NCBI GenBank assembly: GCA_948099385.1 | Contig: CANUEZ040000103.1 | Location: forward strand, 9,286,501 to 9,350,500 | Source of the DNA: Fasciola hepatica | Taxonomy: Eukaryota; Platyhelminthes; Trematoda; Plagiorchiida; Fasciolidae | Direction: 5' to 3' | Length of the DNA stretch: 64,000 nt | In this document: positions 10,459 to 22,575 of the stretch, one piece after another | Layout of the letters: every line of letters begins with the position of its first letter | Position numbering within the stretch: position 1 is the stretch's first letter | Program-made: the position numbers and the translations under genes | The notes under the pieces: generated by a model | The model's database searches: none | What the model saw: the letters and a program-made list of their open reading frames with translations, nothing else | Told to the model about the DNA's origin: nothing

Positions 10459-11390
10459 GATGTTACGATTTAAATGGGCCCTGCAAGGAGAATCACAGTT
10501 CGCAATGGAGATAAGTATTCAGATGACAAGTAGGTATTCCCATAATAACTAGCGTTATCGAGGGGCTAAACCTGACGACCAGAGGGTTGCAGGGATCAAA
10601 ACTGTCTGGGAGGATTTACCAAGATAGAATACCGGATAAGAAAAAACACCAAACAACCGATGCACAAAGTTGCGAAGTTCGGCAGTGAAAGAAACGGCAG
10701 ATAAAATACTGCCTATTGATGCTATTCGTAAAAGGTGGATCACTTGATGACGACAGGTCAAAATGCTGCGATACAGGTGTTTCTCAAATGTGAATATATG
10801 GGGAGTGCACGAATGTTTGCAAGGTGGGGATATTTCGGTGCTACAGCTGTGTGGGCAAACCTCAAAACTGAAAGAGAGAAAGCGAATTGTCTCAATATCG
10901 TCGACTGTTGCGATGCTCTGGAGACAAATATTCTTCGGTGAAATATACTGTTTGAGCACTGTCAAACGGAAGTCTATGAAAACAACAAGTGTGATCTTTT
11001 CCAAATATATCAGTAGTTGTGATAAAAAGAGACGAGTTTCATCTTAGGGATTGGTTAAGTTTGCGGATGGGGCAGGTGGGTGGTTTGGCACGAATCCTTG
11101 GGTTAAAGGACCATGAACGGCAAGGCGAGTCTAATAATGGTCTTTTAAACACGTTATACATATGTTATAGGGAAAGTGAATTTTATGGGGCGTAAAAAGC
11201 TTTAAGTCAAGGTGGCGATGATGGAGATTAGTTTGATGGGGAATCGGTGAAAGCTGGAGGAGATGATGGAATATTTGCAGTCTTTCGGGTGCAATATTGG
11301 TGATTTTTGTCGCAACCGTTGCTGGTGGGTAGGGCTAGCCGGTGCTCAACACCCAACCTGGAAACCATTTTTGATGTCAAAAGGTGCAAT
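10459..11390. other. No gene recognised
   Basis: Holds a 149-codon minus-strand open frame (10555-11004) without recognisable motifs and with overlapping plus-strand frames. I regard it as chance. No RNA gene was seen. Confidence 0.4.
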
Positions 11391-11485
11391 CCACCATCCT
11401 AGCTGCGCCCGCACGTCGTTGCAGACGTACTGCACACCCGTTGTGAGCCGGCCAAATCGGTGGATCTGACCGCGCCCCGCATTGG
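11391..11485 (+). repeat. Dispersed repeat R1, copy 1
   Basis: Shares a GC-rich block with 22464-22575 and, on the other strand, 57111-57222. Common landmarks are CATCGTTGCAGACG-like, GAGCCGGCCAAA and GTGGATCTGACCGCGCCCCG. Weaker similarity seems to extend about 280 bases further right (a GTGCTCCTTGCTG...GGTCAATGG-like stretch near 11727 recurs near 22818). No coding potential; the type of element is unknown. Confidence 0.6.
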
Positions 11486-12160
11486 CGGATTTCATACGAG
11501 CGCCATCGGCGTTGTCATACAGCTGTGGAGATCTAATAGTTCAAGAGCTTGCGATTAGATTGCAAGGGATCATGGAGATCAAGACCAATGTGGTAATGGT
11601 TGAATTACGAGCAGGTATCATATTTTCAAATGGGAATGTGAGCCAGGCTTTTCGCCGAGCAATCTGAGAGGAGATACAAGTCATTGGTTGTCTGTAAAAA
11701 TTGAAATTGAACAACGCGGCCTAAGGTGCTCCTTGCTGGGGGTCAACGGTCAATGGTAGAAAGAAACCTCTGTTATCTAGAAACTATAACTTATGTTGAA
11801 GAATGCGGGCGACGAGCGGATGGGAGAGGACAGGGATGCAAAACTTGGCGAAGCTGGTGGACAAGGATAAAAATATTTTGGTCGCTGGAGCAATAATCTG
11901 GACTGAAATGTCAGGGCGAATTGGGAGAAGGGGAATGAGCCCAGTTTGATTTGAGTAAAGTGAATTTGGTGTGATGTAGATGAGGGACAAGAATTGAGGC
12001 TTTTTTCCAACGAAGGACCTGGTACGTGAGGCGGTCAAGGGGGGAGCTCTAGGCCTAAGACTATCGTTGCCAAATTAAGAGAATGTTATTTAGGCGGAAG
12101 ACTACTACGGAAGATGGTGGAATCAGTGAGCCAAAATGGTAGTCCATAAATGAGCTAATT
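11486..12160. other. No gene recognised; probable flank of R1
   Basis: The first part may belong to the R1 repeat. The open frames on the minus strand at 11777-12038 overlap each other in two frames and have no motif. Confidence 0.35.
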
Positions 12161-12166
12161 ACAATT

Positions 12167-12310
12167 ATGCCGGGGCTATGGCACGTAAGACGAAAAAATT
12201 GAACGGTGAAATTCTGAAGAGATGAGGGCTTCGAGATTCAGAGATGAAGTTGGAACTGGACTTAGAGTAATCTTTCTTTATATTGAGAAACGAATTTCTG
12301 CGTGAAAAAG
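12167..12310 (+). repeat. First member of a direct repeat pair
   Basis: Starts ATGCCGGGGCTATGGCAC and matches the segment starting at 12711 (ATGCTGGGGCAATGGCGC) for about 140 bases. Both include AAATTGAACGGTG, GAGATTCAGAG and GTTGG-AACTGGA-like stretches. The spacing is 544 bases. There is no coding evidence. Confidence 0.6.
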
Positions 12311-12710
12311 AAGAACAACGTTAGCGATAGGATAGTATCTTAGGAATAGAGTTAGAGGCAACACAACCGTAGGCTGAATTCACCTAATGAGTTAGTTCCC
12401 TTAGAAGAACTGGGACTGGATTTCCGGTTCATGTTTTCGGAGGAAGAGTTAAAAGCCATAATATAGAGTTTATTGTGGAAAACGGGACGGGCTTTTAGTA
12501 AGATATAAAGGGGCATAGATTTATTGGCCCCGCTCGTGCCACGGCACAGTGGTCAGAGAAGTTGACGGTACTCTGAAGGAGTGAAACGTACAGGTGTCAG
12601 TAGCTGGGTGACCATTTACCCAGGGAACTCTCCTGAGAAATACAATTACTACAGAAAAAGATGGAATAAATGAACACAAACGTTGGTAGATAAGTAAGCT
12701 TATTACGAAT

Positions 12711-12860
12711 ATGCTGGGGCAATGGCGCATAAGATGGAAAAATTGAACGGTGGAACTTTGGCGAGGTAGGAGCTATGAGATTCAGAGGTGAGGTTGGGAC
12801 TGGATTTGGAGTGACCACTCTGTCGAATAAAAAACTGAAGTCTGCGTGGAGACGTGGAAT
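12711..12860 (+). repeat. Second member of the direct repeat pair
   Basis: Matches 12167-12310 in the same orientation with moderate divergence. The intervening 400 bases may also be partly repeated (both are preceded by ATAAGTAAGCTTATTACGAAT / ATGAGCTAATTACAATT-like sequence), suggesting an old tandem duplication. Confidence 0.6.
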
Positions 12861-13890
12861 CAAATTAGCTGAAGAATAATATGTAGGTAGTTAGCGTGAT
12901 CAGCATCCGTGACGTTTTAGACGCAGGCACAACTTGCGGACGCCATTCTTGATCAGCGAATGGAGACGCAGGACGATGGCTATTGATTGGTTTTAGTGAG
13001 TAAACTGGTTACCCTGTAAAAATGACAACGGATGGGAGACTGAACGAGCTAATGGCCAGAGCTGACGAGCGTACCTTGTCGCCTACGTAGCGTGACTTAA
13101 TTTGGCGATGCTGTCGACTTTGCTGGTACCAGGTGGACCTGGGCAAAACAAACTTCAGGCAACCAGTCGAATGGAGAAACCGAGGCTAAACCAAATTTTT
13201 AACTTTTCGAAAAGCCCGATCAAAGTTTGCTAAGCTGGTTGCGTACCTCAGTGAAGGATTGACGGGGATCACCCAAGTGTCCTGCAGGACTTCTAAGATG
13301 GGCCCCGTGAGTCCGACCGAAGGAAATCATGATACCGCACTCGTTGAATCGGGTCTGGATGAATGAAATTACTTTGAAGTACTTTTGTCTTGACTAAAAG
13401 CAACTTTATGTGACTGTGAAGAAATATTCGAGAGAGGGGATTGCCTTTAAGTAGAGGGTAGGACCCGCACGGGATTTGGCAGCTCATGGGGAGCGACTTT
13501 CATTTTTAGTAAACCCAAGTGAAAATACCGATTTGTAAACAAGATTCACCTGAGCTCTAAGCTGGCAACTACATTTCAGTGAATTTCTTGTCTGCGAAGC
13601 AGCTACAACGTCATGACTGGGGATTAGTTTACCTCGATGGGTCACTCCAAGTGTAAGAATTGTGACTTGGCTTCCTCCATTGGAGGACCTTGTAGATGGG
13701 ACGGGCAAGAAGGAATCTGTATACCTAAGGTCATAGTTGCCATTTTGAGTGAGTGTTTTATTGATGGGTGGATTGACTTTGCGAAACATAAGATTGTACG
13801 CGAGAGAATAATGAGGCTTGAGCAATATACAGCATAATCTGGGGTACGTAGGTCTCTAGGCTGGTGAATCGGACCCTCGTGTCAGTAACT
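12861..13890. other. No gene recognised
   Basis: The minus-strand open frame 13484-13825 (113 codons) shows NYDL and TDSFL in the spacing of a CR1 endonuclease start (YDLI..TETWL), but nothing after it fits. It may be a very old LINE scrap. No other structure seen. Confidence 0.3.
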
Positions 13891-13891
13891 G

Positions 13892-14080
13892 CTACGCTCG
13901 CTCCTCCGAAGCGTACGGACCGCTGCTGGATACGAGTGTCAGAACATCAAACAATTTGTCTAATTCCTCTATAAATTTCAGGTAGTGGCCCATTGCAAGG
14001 ACATTTGGTGGAAGCTCACGTTTGAGAATATTCGACAATAAAGAAGTTGGACGTTGGGCTGATTCCCGAGGACGGCACAA
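13892..14080 (-). pseudogene. Possible P-type (THAP-associated) transposase fragment
   Basis: A 62-codon minus-strand frame contains PTSLLSNILKRELPP followed by GHYLKFIEELDKLFDVLTLVSSSG. The pattern FIE-x-x-DKLFD-x-L, about 25 residues after an LLS-like segment, resembles the conserved stretch (ATAxFIxxxDxLFDxLNS) of P-element-like transposases. There is no flanking coding sequence of that family. Either this is a small remnant exon, or the resemblance is chance. If correct, it would be a DNA transposon relic unrelated to the LINEs around it. Confidence 0.3.
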
Positions 14081-14337
14081 TGATGAAACGACTGCTATGT
14101 TATAACAAATACCTTCAGATTATTGAATTTTCGTACCACAGGAAAGGCTTTGGAGGTCCTGTTTTTTACTAGCGAATGTAAAAAAGACAATTTGTTTAGT
14201 ATCCTTCGGAGCCAAGGAGGGTCGATGCTTGGCAGGTCACAGCGCTTCTTACACTTGGTACTAGACGAATAGCCAGCTATTTGTTTGGTAAAGGTGCGCT
14301 AAACATTTTCAGTGGCAATCCTGTCACTCTGACGCAT

Positions 14338-15357
14338 TTAATAATATTGGTTTATTTCGGAAAGGCTCGAAGCATGCCATGTGCATGATCTTGTTGATAA
14401 AGAAGATGGAATGGACAGATATAGTTCATGGAGATATGGAAACTCTCATGAAAATATTGGATAAAAAGGGTTAGAAATGGGAATAAAGTAGGATGAAAAT
14501 AGGACATATGTATGCACACCGTAGAGATTGTGTGGAGTTTAAATGAGCTCAAGAGCGGATTTGAATGGACGCCCGGTGAGTTTGAAAGTCAAGGTCGGGT
14601 GGACTGGTTGGCTGGTCCGGGTAATTACATATGAAAGCCGACTGGTAAACATGAGAAAGGCTGGAAATCGGTATAAGGAACTGCAGTAGCGAGGGACGAT
14701 GGGTGAAAAAAGTGAGGTGCTCTGCAGTGGACTAGATATCATTGAAGCGTTGCTACTCTGCAGTAGATTGTCTGCGGACAGGACACAAAACTCATCGTGA
14801 AACAGGCAGCGAGCAATGCGAGACGTAGACGGTTAATCAGATGACAAAACAATTTAGAAGTTTTGGATACGGTAGATGTGAGGCACTGATGTGGAGTTGA
14901 TGGATGCATATGATGACGGTCGTTGGGATGATAGCAAGAGAAATGGCCGGTGAGGAACTGCAAGATGCAGAGCGCGTACACAAAGATATAGATATGTGTA
15001 AGTTTATATATATATATATGCAAATATTAAATATATATTTATATAAGAGAGGCATGAGCAATAACAATGGGGTCCTAGAAAGAAATTATCAGTCGTTGGG
15101 AGGGGTAGGTAAGGTTGGATCAGGTGGTTGTAGAATTAACTTTGGAATATCGTGGTGGACTAACTTCCTGACAAGTGCACATGGCAGCCCAACGGAGAGA
15201 AAAATAGAATGCGGAAGCACAGAATTGAAGAAGACTGTGAGGAGCAGTCCATTGAAGAGTGAAGATGAAAGACCGGATCAAGGAAAACAGATAAGAGTGG
15301 ATCTAATTATGTGATCAATGCAGATGCGAAATGTAGTGACGGACCAGAGGAATCGGG
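14338..15357 (-). repeat. Dispersed repeat R2, copy 1 (about 1 kb)
   Basis: Matches 20326-21331 over its whole length in the same orientation, about 6.0 kb apart. Shared landmarks are GCATGCC..GTGCATGATC at the left, ACGCCCGGTGAGTTTGAAA..TCAAGGTC at 14570, CACAAAACTCAT near 14783, a TA-rich run at 15003-15040, and GTCCTAGAAAGAAATTATCAG at 15072. On the minus strand its end reads ..GAAATAAACCAATATTATT, like a LINE or SINE tail of ATT type. A partial extra copy of the CACAAAACTCAT block lies at about 15420-15560. There is no convincing protein. Confidence 0.7.
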
Positions 15358-15534
15358 TGGAGACTGATCAAACGATTTGGAACAGTAAAAGAACATCATG
15401 AAGTAAAGTTGTCATTACACTGGTGAAACATGGAAAACAGACCGAACTGAAAGGCACAAGAAATGGGATCCATTGCTAGGGATCATAAAGTGATAAGCCT
15501 GCTCTACACCGCAGTAGATGGTCAGCTAACAGAG

Positions 15535-18000
15535 CACAAAACTCATCATAGGAGCCAACTATTGAACTCTAATATATCAATGGTCTAAAGTGTTGTGAAG
15601 AGACTGGGTTTACTTTCACAAAAACGGAATGTTTTGGAGCCAGACCTGGTAACCTGCGGGACCGAGCAATTTGAATGTCTGTCTGCTCTGAGAATTTTGA
15701 CAAGCAGGAGTAACATAGGCCGAAGTCACGTAATGATGATTTGTTGGGGATCAAACGACGACCTATACTAAACGTTTGGGGGGGAACATGACACTTGTAC
15801 GTAAGAACGCAGCCTTTGTCCGCCGAAAACTTCATTACTCAATCGGTAAATCACGAATCGAGCGTCCGTTAGTCCTCCGATATTTTCGCTGTAGTACTAC
15901 CCAGCGAATTATGATCGAAAGTGTACATTACTCCACATCATCAGTAAATGGAATCGGAGTTTCATGGCAAACCGAGGTAAATATATCATTTATGCATATG
16001 GAGAAAAACGACGGGCCTAGTACACTACCTTGGATCACACCGCTGGTTACAGGGACAGGTGTGAAAATTGTGCCCTCAACGTTTGCCACCTGGCTACTCG
16101 AGGACAAGTGCGATTCTGGCCGGGCAAGTAGGGAGTCAACAATGCCGAACGTCTTGGCCTTCGACAACAAACGAACATGAGACACCCGATCGAAGGCCTT
16201 AGATATGTCTTAAAGACTGATTTCACTGTCTTACCATTATTGGCAGCCATCGTAATTAGGTTCAGAAAGTCAGTCATACAAGTTGCGCAGGATCGATGTT
16301 TTAGGAGGCCTTGCCGACTTTTTCTTTTGATTGAGCTTTAAGGAAGTGACCTATTAGTTTAAATTATATCATTCTTTTCATAATTCTAGGCACTGATGAG
16401 GTATGGTTCACAAGCCGGTAGTTGGCCGAGTCTTACTGTGTTCCCTTCTTATGACTTGGAAAGTAAACAGAAGTTTTGCACCATACAGGGTACCAACCAA
16501 ACCGCAGAGACAAACAGAATAAATTTGATAAAACTGAGATATGTGGGTCTCCCGACTTAAAGATGGCCGATAGTAACGAGTCTATTTCGGGGCGAAAAGA
16601 CGTTTTGATATCTGAACTTTAAGGTTCAGTTCCAGAGGGCAAGAATGCTACAGAGTGAAGTGGCTTCTATGAGGGTACTGGTGGATTGTATAGATGTGAT
16701 GCTGTGTCAGTAGTTGAGGAGGGAGCAAAGAGTACGTTGAGTGTCTCCGCTGTGTCCAGTGGTTTTTCGAGTTACGTGTTAATAAAAGATGTAGAAGAGA
16801 CACATGAAGCTGCTTCAGGGTTCCTCGACATCAGCAACTTTGCAAGATTCACGGCTTTCTTGGAATGACGTAAATCCCTGTGTTCCTTTTGTATTACTTC
16901 ATTCTCGGAGTACAGTTTTATCGTTTCGGATAAACGATTTAACCGTATAAACAGTGGAAAACCCCTCGTTTAAAGATAAGAGCTTTGGAGTCTACTAAAT
17001 TTAAAGTCAAGACGAGACAATTTATTGCCTTCAGGGCGGATTGACGATCCTCGTGATGGAGCAATCAGATTGAAGTACTTTTCAAAGATAGATAAGAGTT
17101 GCTTTGCCACCGGCTTGGGATCTGCAGCCACGAGAATGTGTCCAGTATCGGCTGCGATTCAGAGAAAGCAGTATGTTCCAGTTAGCCCTATGATATGGTT
17201 TATGCGCAGGCGTCAGCTGTTTAAGTTTTATGGGCACTGTGAAGCAGCAGTGCACGATTGCGTGATCACTCCCGGGTATGTTATTCTGAACTTTTGTTAT
17301 AACCTGGGTTAATCCTAGTGACAAGATTAAGTCAAGAGTGTGGTCTCGTCTGGTTGGAAACGTGACGGGCTGCTTCCATCCTCCAGGGTGATTTGCATTC
17401 AAAAGATTATTCGGTGGTGTGGTAGTGTGAGCGATGTCCGGTACATTTCTGGTGCAATAAAGTCACCCGCTATCAACTTTGGGCCTATTTGAAAATCAGT
17501 AATTAAGTTGAGTGCCTCGGTGGTAATCCAGAAACCGTCAGAATTAGATCTGGGCGGACGGTATACGCAACCCAGTGGCAGCCCTCGAGGTTCGCTTTCA
17601 AAATTCAACCATACAGAGTCAACAGTGCCGGCTACGATAGGATGCTGGAAGCTTGTTGCCCTAAGAGCTCTCTTTATACACACTAGACAGCCTTTACCAC
17701 ATTGATTTCTTCTGATTTGCCGAAGGTTTCTCAGCCGAGTACCTCATTGTCTTGCACTGGATGGGAGTCCGTTAACAAAGATTCCGTCAATGAAATGAGA
17801 TTATAGTCGTTTATTGTTGCAGTTGATCGTATGCACTGGAACTTGTTCCTAATAGAGCGTGCATTGACCAATACGACTGCGTAAATTTGGACGCCCTTGA
17901 TGTCATCATTGATGCTAGTTCTTAGGGTTCTTTGACCGCAGCATTTAACTTGAAATGAATCGTCAGTGCAGGTTGCAGGCCCTCTTTAGTTATTATTCGC
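15535..18000 (-). mobile_element. CR1-like LINE remnant, first lineage (endonuclease and RT)
   Basis: Minus-strand pieces in order are as follows. The endonuclease start VNARSIRNKF ..LTESLLTD lies at about 17990-17710. CVYRPPRSNS and LIAGDF lie at 17400-17683. IPGSDHAIVHC lies at 17082-17402. RT pieces are VRLLSKAKTFGIVDSLLA, VTSGVIQGSVLGP, and PFTDDVE (palm FADD box with A to T) at 15928-16185, then the post-palm part at 15569-15835. The region 16280-17080 is poorly readable. The order and the motif wording match the elements at 23.3 and 32.7 kb, so this is an older member of the same lineage. Multiple frameshifts and stops are present, and no ORF1 was found upstream. Confidence 0.8.
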
Positions 18001-19059
18001 AAATTCTGCGAAAGGACTTGGGTCTGCATGGGGAAAAATAAATGACAGGGTAATAGGTATTTTACTACCATACGGCTGATTAGAATGGTTCATATGAGGC
18101 ATATCTGGGTTATGGAGCAATGTTGTGCCAACGGTGTGTATGTAAAAAATAAGCACTTCGGCTAGATATTGGGTACCCGCTGGCGGAATAGAGGATATGC
18201 AGTGCTCCTTGGTAGTTTAACGGAGAAGGTGGGAAAGATGGGAATAATGGGATTTCAGGCTTGTGAAAAGGTTCCATTGGTCGAGAGTTAGGTATGAACG
18301 CAGTTCAATCATCAGGCCAACTATTTTTATTACGGATAGGGTTCCGTTATTTTTGTATCATCTTGGAAGTGCTATTTTGGTTCATATGCTCGAAGGTACG
18401 AGAGTATCCCCGATGGAAGAAGTCGATCGGTGACGCAATTGGCCTAGAGAAGGAACCATCATTGTCATTGTTCACGAATTCCCGTATCGTTTGCCCGCAA
18501 GAACACTTAGCCTTACCAACTGATCTCTTGTTGACCCTCTCTTTTGGGCGGTTCTTGGCATACGACAAAGAAGCGCTGCACATACTGAAAAGAAGCTTAT
18601 TTTGGATTTTGGAATAGGCTGACGGGAAAAATCAGGACCGCAGACTGAGATTAGCTCGGAGTAAAGGGGGAGGAATATCACGGTGACAAAGGGGATAAAA
18701 TAAGTTAAGTTCCAGGTGGAGGAAGGAAGTCGACCAAAGGAAGGCCGAGGTGGTGGAATCGATAGGAGGAGGAGGAACACCATGGCATTCGATAGGAGGA
18801 AAATAAGTGATTATTGGAAGCTTCATAAATAGACGCCGGGGTGTAAGCGGTGGATGACCCGCAGATGAGGAATTTGGGTTAGGCGAGATTGGAGCGATTG
18901 CATCTATTACAAAGCAAGTTGGACAGGTAGCTAGTTTTGTTGGGGTGTGCCAAAGCGGCGGCCGCTTTCCTCATTAGATGCGATTTGGTCACACGAAATT
19001 GTTTTAGTTGTCATTAGTTGATGCGCAGAAGGGACGTGAAGTTGCGTTATCCGGAGAAC
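18001..19059. other. No gene recognised
   Basis: Short open frames on both strands (for example 18294-18617 plus, 18472-18783 minus) overlap one another and carry no known motif. The segment may contain the decayed middle of the CR1 fragment that starts at 19840, but I cannot show it. Confidence 0.35.
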
Positions 19060-19840
19060 TTTGTTTTCAGCTCAGCCACCTTACGGTTCAAAACGTCCGC
19101 AAGGATCTGCGGGTCATGGGCGAGAATATAATCACCCTAGTCTTATTTTGCGAATAAGCTTGACTAGAGAATTTCAATTTTTGAATAGAAATGTATTTTC
19201 GGAGTGCGCGCGAGAATGGGAGGATTACCAGTGGGTAGGTGGCGACTTACAATTTTGTGGTCACTGACGGGGACATTTCGTGTTACTGACACATCCATGG
19301 GGGGCATATCAGATGTAGTTTGTTCCCACTTCTGGTAGGTTCGAACACATTTTGTTCAGCCATAAAGATGAATACTGGTAACTGAGTCCGTAAGAATTAG
19401 AGGAGGCGAGTGTGCAGGCCAAAACTTGAGGGACGTTAGAGTCACCCACAATAAGCTTGGTTCCGTGAGGAAAGGGAGGTTTTCTAAGGATCTTATGGGA
19501 AAAGGAAACAAGGGACTGGGGGCAATTCGGCGGTTGACACACGCAGACAATGCGAAGAATAGCTCTTTAGAGGCTGCTAGTGAACCTGAGGGAATGGGGG
19601 AAAAAGCCGAGCGAGGTACGTGAAAGAAGAATCGTGGTGTAGATTCCCTTGTTATGGGCTAGGCACCCACCATCATGCCGGTTCAGCCTGTTGGCCGCTC
19701 GAAGATTGTATCCCACCAAAGATATTTGATCATTTGGAGTGATCTCAGACGGCAAGGATTCCGTTATTGAGACAATGTCGCAAGTAAATTTGATGTCAAG
19801 TTTCTTTGGCTCAGGAGTGCACCGAGAATAGAACAAGAGA
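19060..19840 (-). mobile_element. CR1-like endonuclease fragment
   Basis: A second, separate endonuclease start lies upstream of the 15.5-18.0 kb element. It reads ISLVGYNLRAANRLNRHDGG at 19567-19836 (the stretch before GGCLVY), then KLIVGDSNVPQVL (GDFN box with F to S) at 19309-19542, then VPVSDHKIVSRHL near 19270. These are the endonuclease motifs in the right order but spread over frames with stops. Because the neighbouring element at 17.1-18.0 kb has its own full set, this is an independent insertion. Confidence 0.65.
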
Positions 19841-19849
19841 TGAATAGGG

Positions 19850-20325
19850 TTAAAGATATGCCACTTGCGTTAGATGATACGGGCACATCAGGGAGCAGTG
19901 TGGGTTGGAGCAGGGCAAGCTATTGCGACTGAGAGTAAAGGAGAGCAGAGACGAAGGGGAATATGTAATACGTATACATATATATTTAAATACAAATGAA
20001 TGGGGCTGGAGGAGGTTAAGAGAGGGTGGCTCCTGGTCGAGGTTGAGTGACTGGCGGAGTGAGATGGACTGCTGAGGGGTGGAACAGTTGGGCATCAACC
20101 GCGGAAATAATTAAGAGCAGACGGAAAAACCTGTGAAATTTGTCATGTCGACAGCAAGCAGGGGTCATTAGAAGCATTTGAGAATTACCGACCAAATGGG
20201 TTTGAGTAATGCGTGAAGAGGTGTACAGGGGGCAGGGTTGGAAACGCTTGAGAATAACAGGTATGGAGGGGTTGACTAAGCTGCACGTTACAGGGGGGGG
20301 GGGGGGGTAGGGGAATTCAGGGGAA
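19850..20325. other. No gene; contains a run of 15 G
   Basis: Purine-rich plus strand. A homopolymer of 15 G occupies 20293-20307. No coding motif. Confidence 0.5.
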
Positions 20326-21331
20326 CACCAAATAATAAAAATAATATTCATGGTTTTTTCGGAGACGCCCAAGGCATGCCTGGTGCATGATCAATTGATT
20401 GCAAGTGATGGAATAAACAAACACGATAAAGGACAATGTAGAAATTTACATGACGGAAGTTGGAAAAAAGGGACTTAGAAGGGGGGTAACGTGGGACGAA
20501 ACTATGGCAGATGTATTCACACCAAAAAAAATGTACTGGGCATAAATGGACCCATGTACGGATTCAAATGAACGCCCGGTGAGTTTGAAAAGTCAAGGTC
20601 AGGTGGGTGATCCGGCTGGTCAGTAAGGGGACATCTAAAAACTGACTAATATACGTGAGAAAGGCTAGAAATCGGCATACGAAACCGGAGACAATGGGGA
20701 AAAAGTGAGATTCGGTGCAAGGATTAGGTAGCAACGAGGCATTGGTAATCTGCAATAGTTGATCGGCGAACAGGGCACAAAACTCATAGTAAAACAGGGA
20801 GCGAGCAAAGTAAGACGTAAAAGGTGAATCAGGTAAAAAAAAATAGTTTATAGGAATTGGACACAGTGGTTGGAGGTTATAGATGTAGAAGGAATGGATG
20901 CACATCATGGTGGTCAACGGGATGATAACAAGATAGATTGCCTGTGAGGAACTACAGGATACAGAGTGAATGCATATATACATATGTGCGCTTGTTTATA
21001 AATGTGTATATATATATACACCCAAGAGAAGCCGGACCAATAAAAATGGAGTCCTAGAAAGAAATTATCAGTTATTAGGAGGGGCAGGTTAGGTAAGGTC
21101 AAATATTTGTAGAATTAACTTTGGAATATCGTGGTGAATTATCTTCATGACAGGTAAACGTGGCGGATCAACAGAGAGAGTGGAGAATACGGGAGCACAG
21201 AAGGGACGACGACTGAGGAGCAGTTCAAAAAAGGGAGATGAAGGAAAGTATCGAAGAGAACAGGTAAGAATGGATCTGATAACCTGATCTATGTAGATGA
21301 GGCATGTGGTGTCGGTCAAGAATGGGAGGAG
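20326..21331 (-). repeat. Dispersed repeat R2, copy 2 (about 1 kb)
   Basis: Colinear with 14338-15357. It has the same left landmark (GCATGCCTGGTGCATGATC), the ACGCCCGGTGAGTTTGAAA block at 20570, CACAAAACTCATAGTAAAACAGG at 20776, a TA run at 21004-21020 and GTCCTAGAAAGAAATTATCAG at 21051. On the minus strand the end is A/T-rich with ATTATTTTTATTATT. Similarity stops near 21331. Confidence 0.7.
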
Positions 21332-22463
21332 CAATAATAAATGGGCTTACATTATTCAGCAGGAAAATGGTGGCGATGGAGATGGCTAAGCGGCGCAGAG
21401 CGATTGTGCATACATAATGTGGAGAGTTAGTTGGGAGGTGGAACTGCCCGTGATGCAAGATGCAGCAGCTGTGACGGTTAGCAGCCTGGGGGAGCAATGA
21501 GCAAAAGGGGCACCAGAGAGTAATGGCAGATCAAACGGATTGAAGCCGTGAATGAGAACCATGACGAAACATTGAGCTTACATTAGGTGGCAAGTGAAAA
21601 AGCAGAACGGTCCAAAAGGCTTTAAAAAAAGCCTGTGGCAAACAGTAGACGAAGCAGAAGATGGAAGCACGGGCCGAAAAAAACAAGTGAGGCATAGTGA
21701 GTAGGACCATCTCAATGCAGGTGGAACGCGAAAAAGGCAGAGGGGAAAGAAGCACCGGGACAGATAAACCGGTGTACGAACATAACGCATGAACGATGGA
21801 TGGGCATCGGAGTCGGGGACATTTGGGAGCTGCGTGCATGGCGGCAATTGTACAAGTGATGCAAATGAACGATACCATTCGGAGCACTGCCAGGTGGAAG
21901 GATCCACAGAGGAATCGCGGAGCCAGGCAAGAAAAATAGTGTCAGTGGCTGGATAATAAATGTGACTGTGAGAGATGCAGAGTTTGGAACGGCATTTCTA
22001 ATATGAGAACTGGTTATGGGCGCGGGTAAGGCTGGTGTGTAATGGTATAAGGCATAAGAAGGGAGAACCAGGGTGGGTTGACAGAACAGTAGGCAGTGAG
22101 GTGTAATCATGCGATCAATGAGCTTTATAGGCCTAGGGTGATACCAAATGAATAGGTACCACAGGCTGGCAACGCCGACATGGGTGAAGGGTAGAGTAGT
22201 TAGGACGATAGTGACGTGCAATGAGAGGTAGCACAGTGGGAGTCGATGGGAGCAAGGACAGAATGGGTAGGTGTTCATACCATAGAAGAACGGAAAAATC
22301 GATGTGAAAGAGCAATATGTGGGCGTACAGTGGCGAACAAGAATGGTTGGAGCATGCGCTGTGCAGCTGACAGCATTAAAGCATGCGATCCGCAACCGGT
22401 GTTAGGGGATGAAACTGGCCGCGCACTAGACATTCAACCTAAAAAAACTTCAAAGTGAGCACA
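21332..22463. other. No gene recognised; long minus-strand open frame of doubtful meaning
   Basis: The minus strand has a 227-codon open frame (21712-22395) rich in Pro, Ser, His, Cys, Phe and Leu, with two others overlapping in other frames. It has no family motif. The composition reflects a purine-rich plus strand that lacks stop codons on the other strand. I do not call a gene. Confidence 0.4.
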
Positions 22464-22575
22464 GGAGGTGTGATCCGCTAGCCTAATTGCGCTCGCTCAT
22501 CGTTGCAGACGACCTGCACGCCCGATGTGCGCCGGCCAAAGCTGTGGATCTGACCGCGCCCCGTACCGTTGGGAA
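22464..22575 (+). repeat. Dispersed repeat R1, copy 2
   Basis: Best-preserved copy of the block GATCCGCTAGCCTAATTGCG ... CATCGTTGCAGACGACC ... GCGCCGGCCAAAG ... GGATCTGACCGCGCCCCG. It is like 11391-11485 in the same orientation and 57111-57222 inverted. Confidence 0.65.

Noticed and set aside
10555..11004. 149-codon minus-strand frame
   Set aside because: No family motif and overlapped by two plus-strand frames of similar length.
21712..22395. 227-codon open frame on the minus strand
   Set aside because: Low-complexity Pro/Ser/His/Phe composition, other long frames overlap it in different phases, and no motif. Explained by a purine-rich plus strand.
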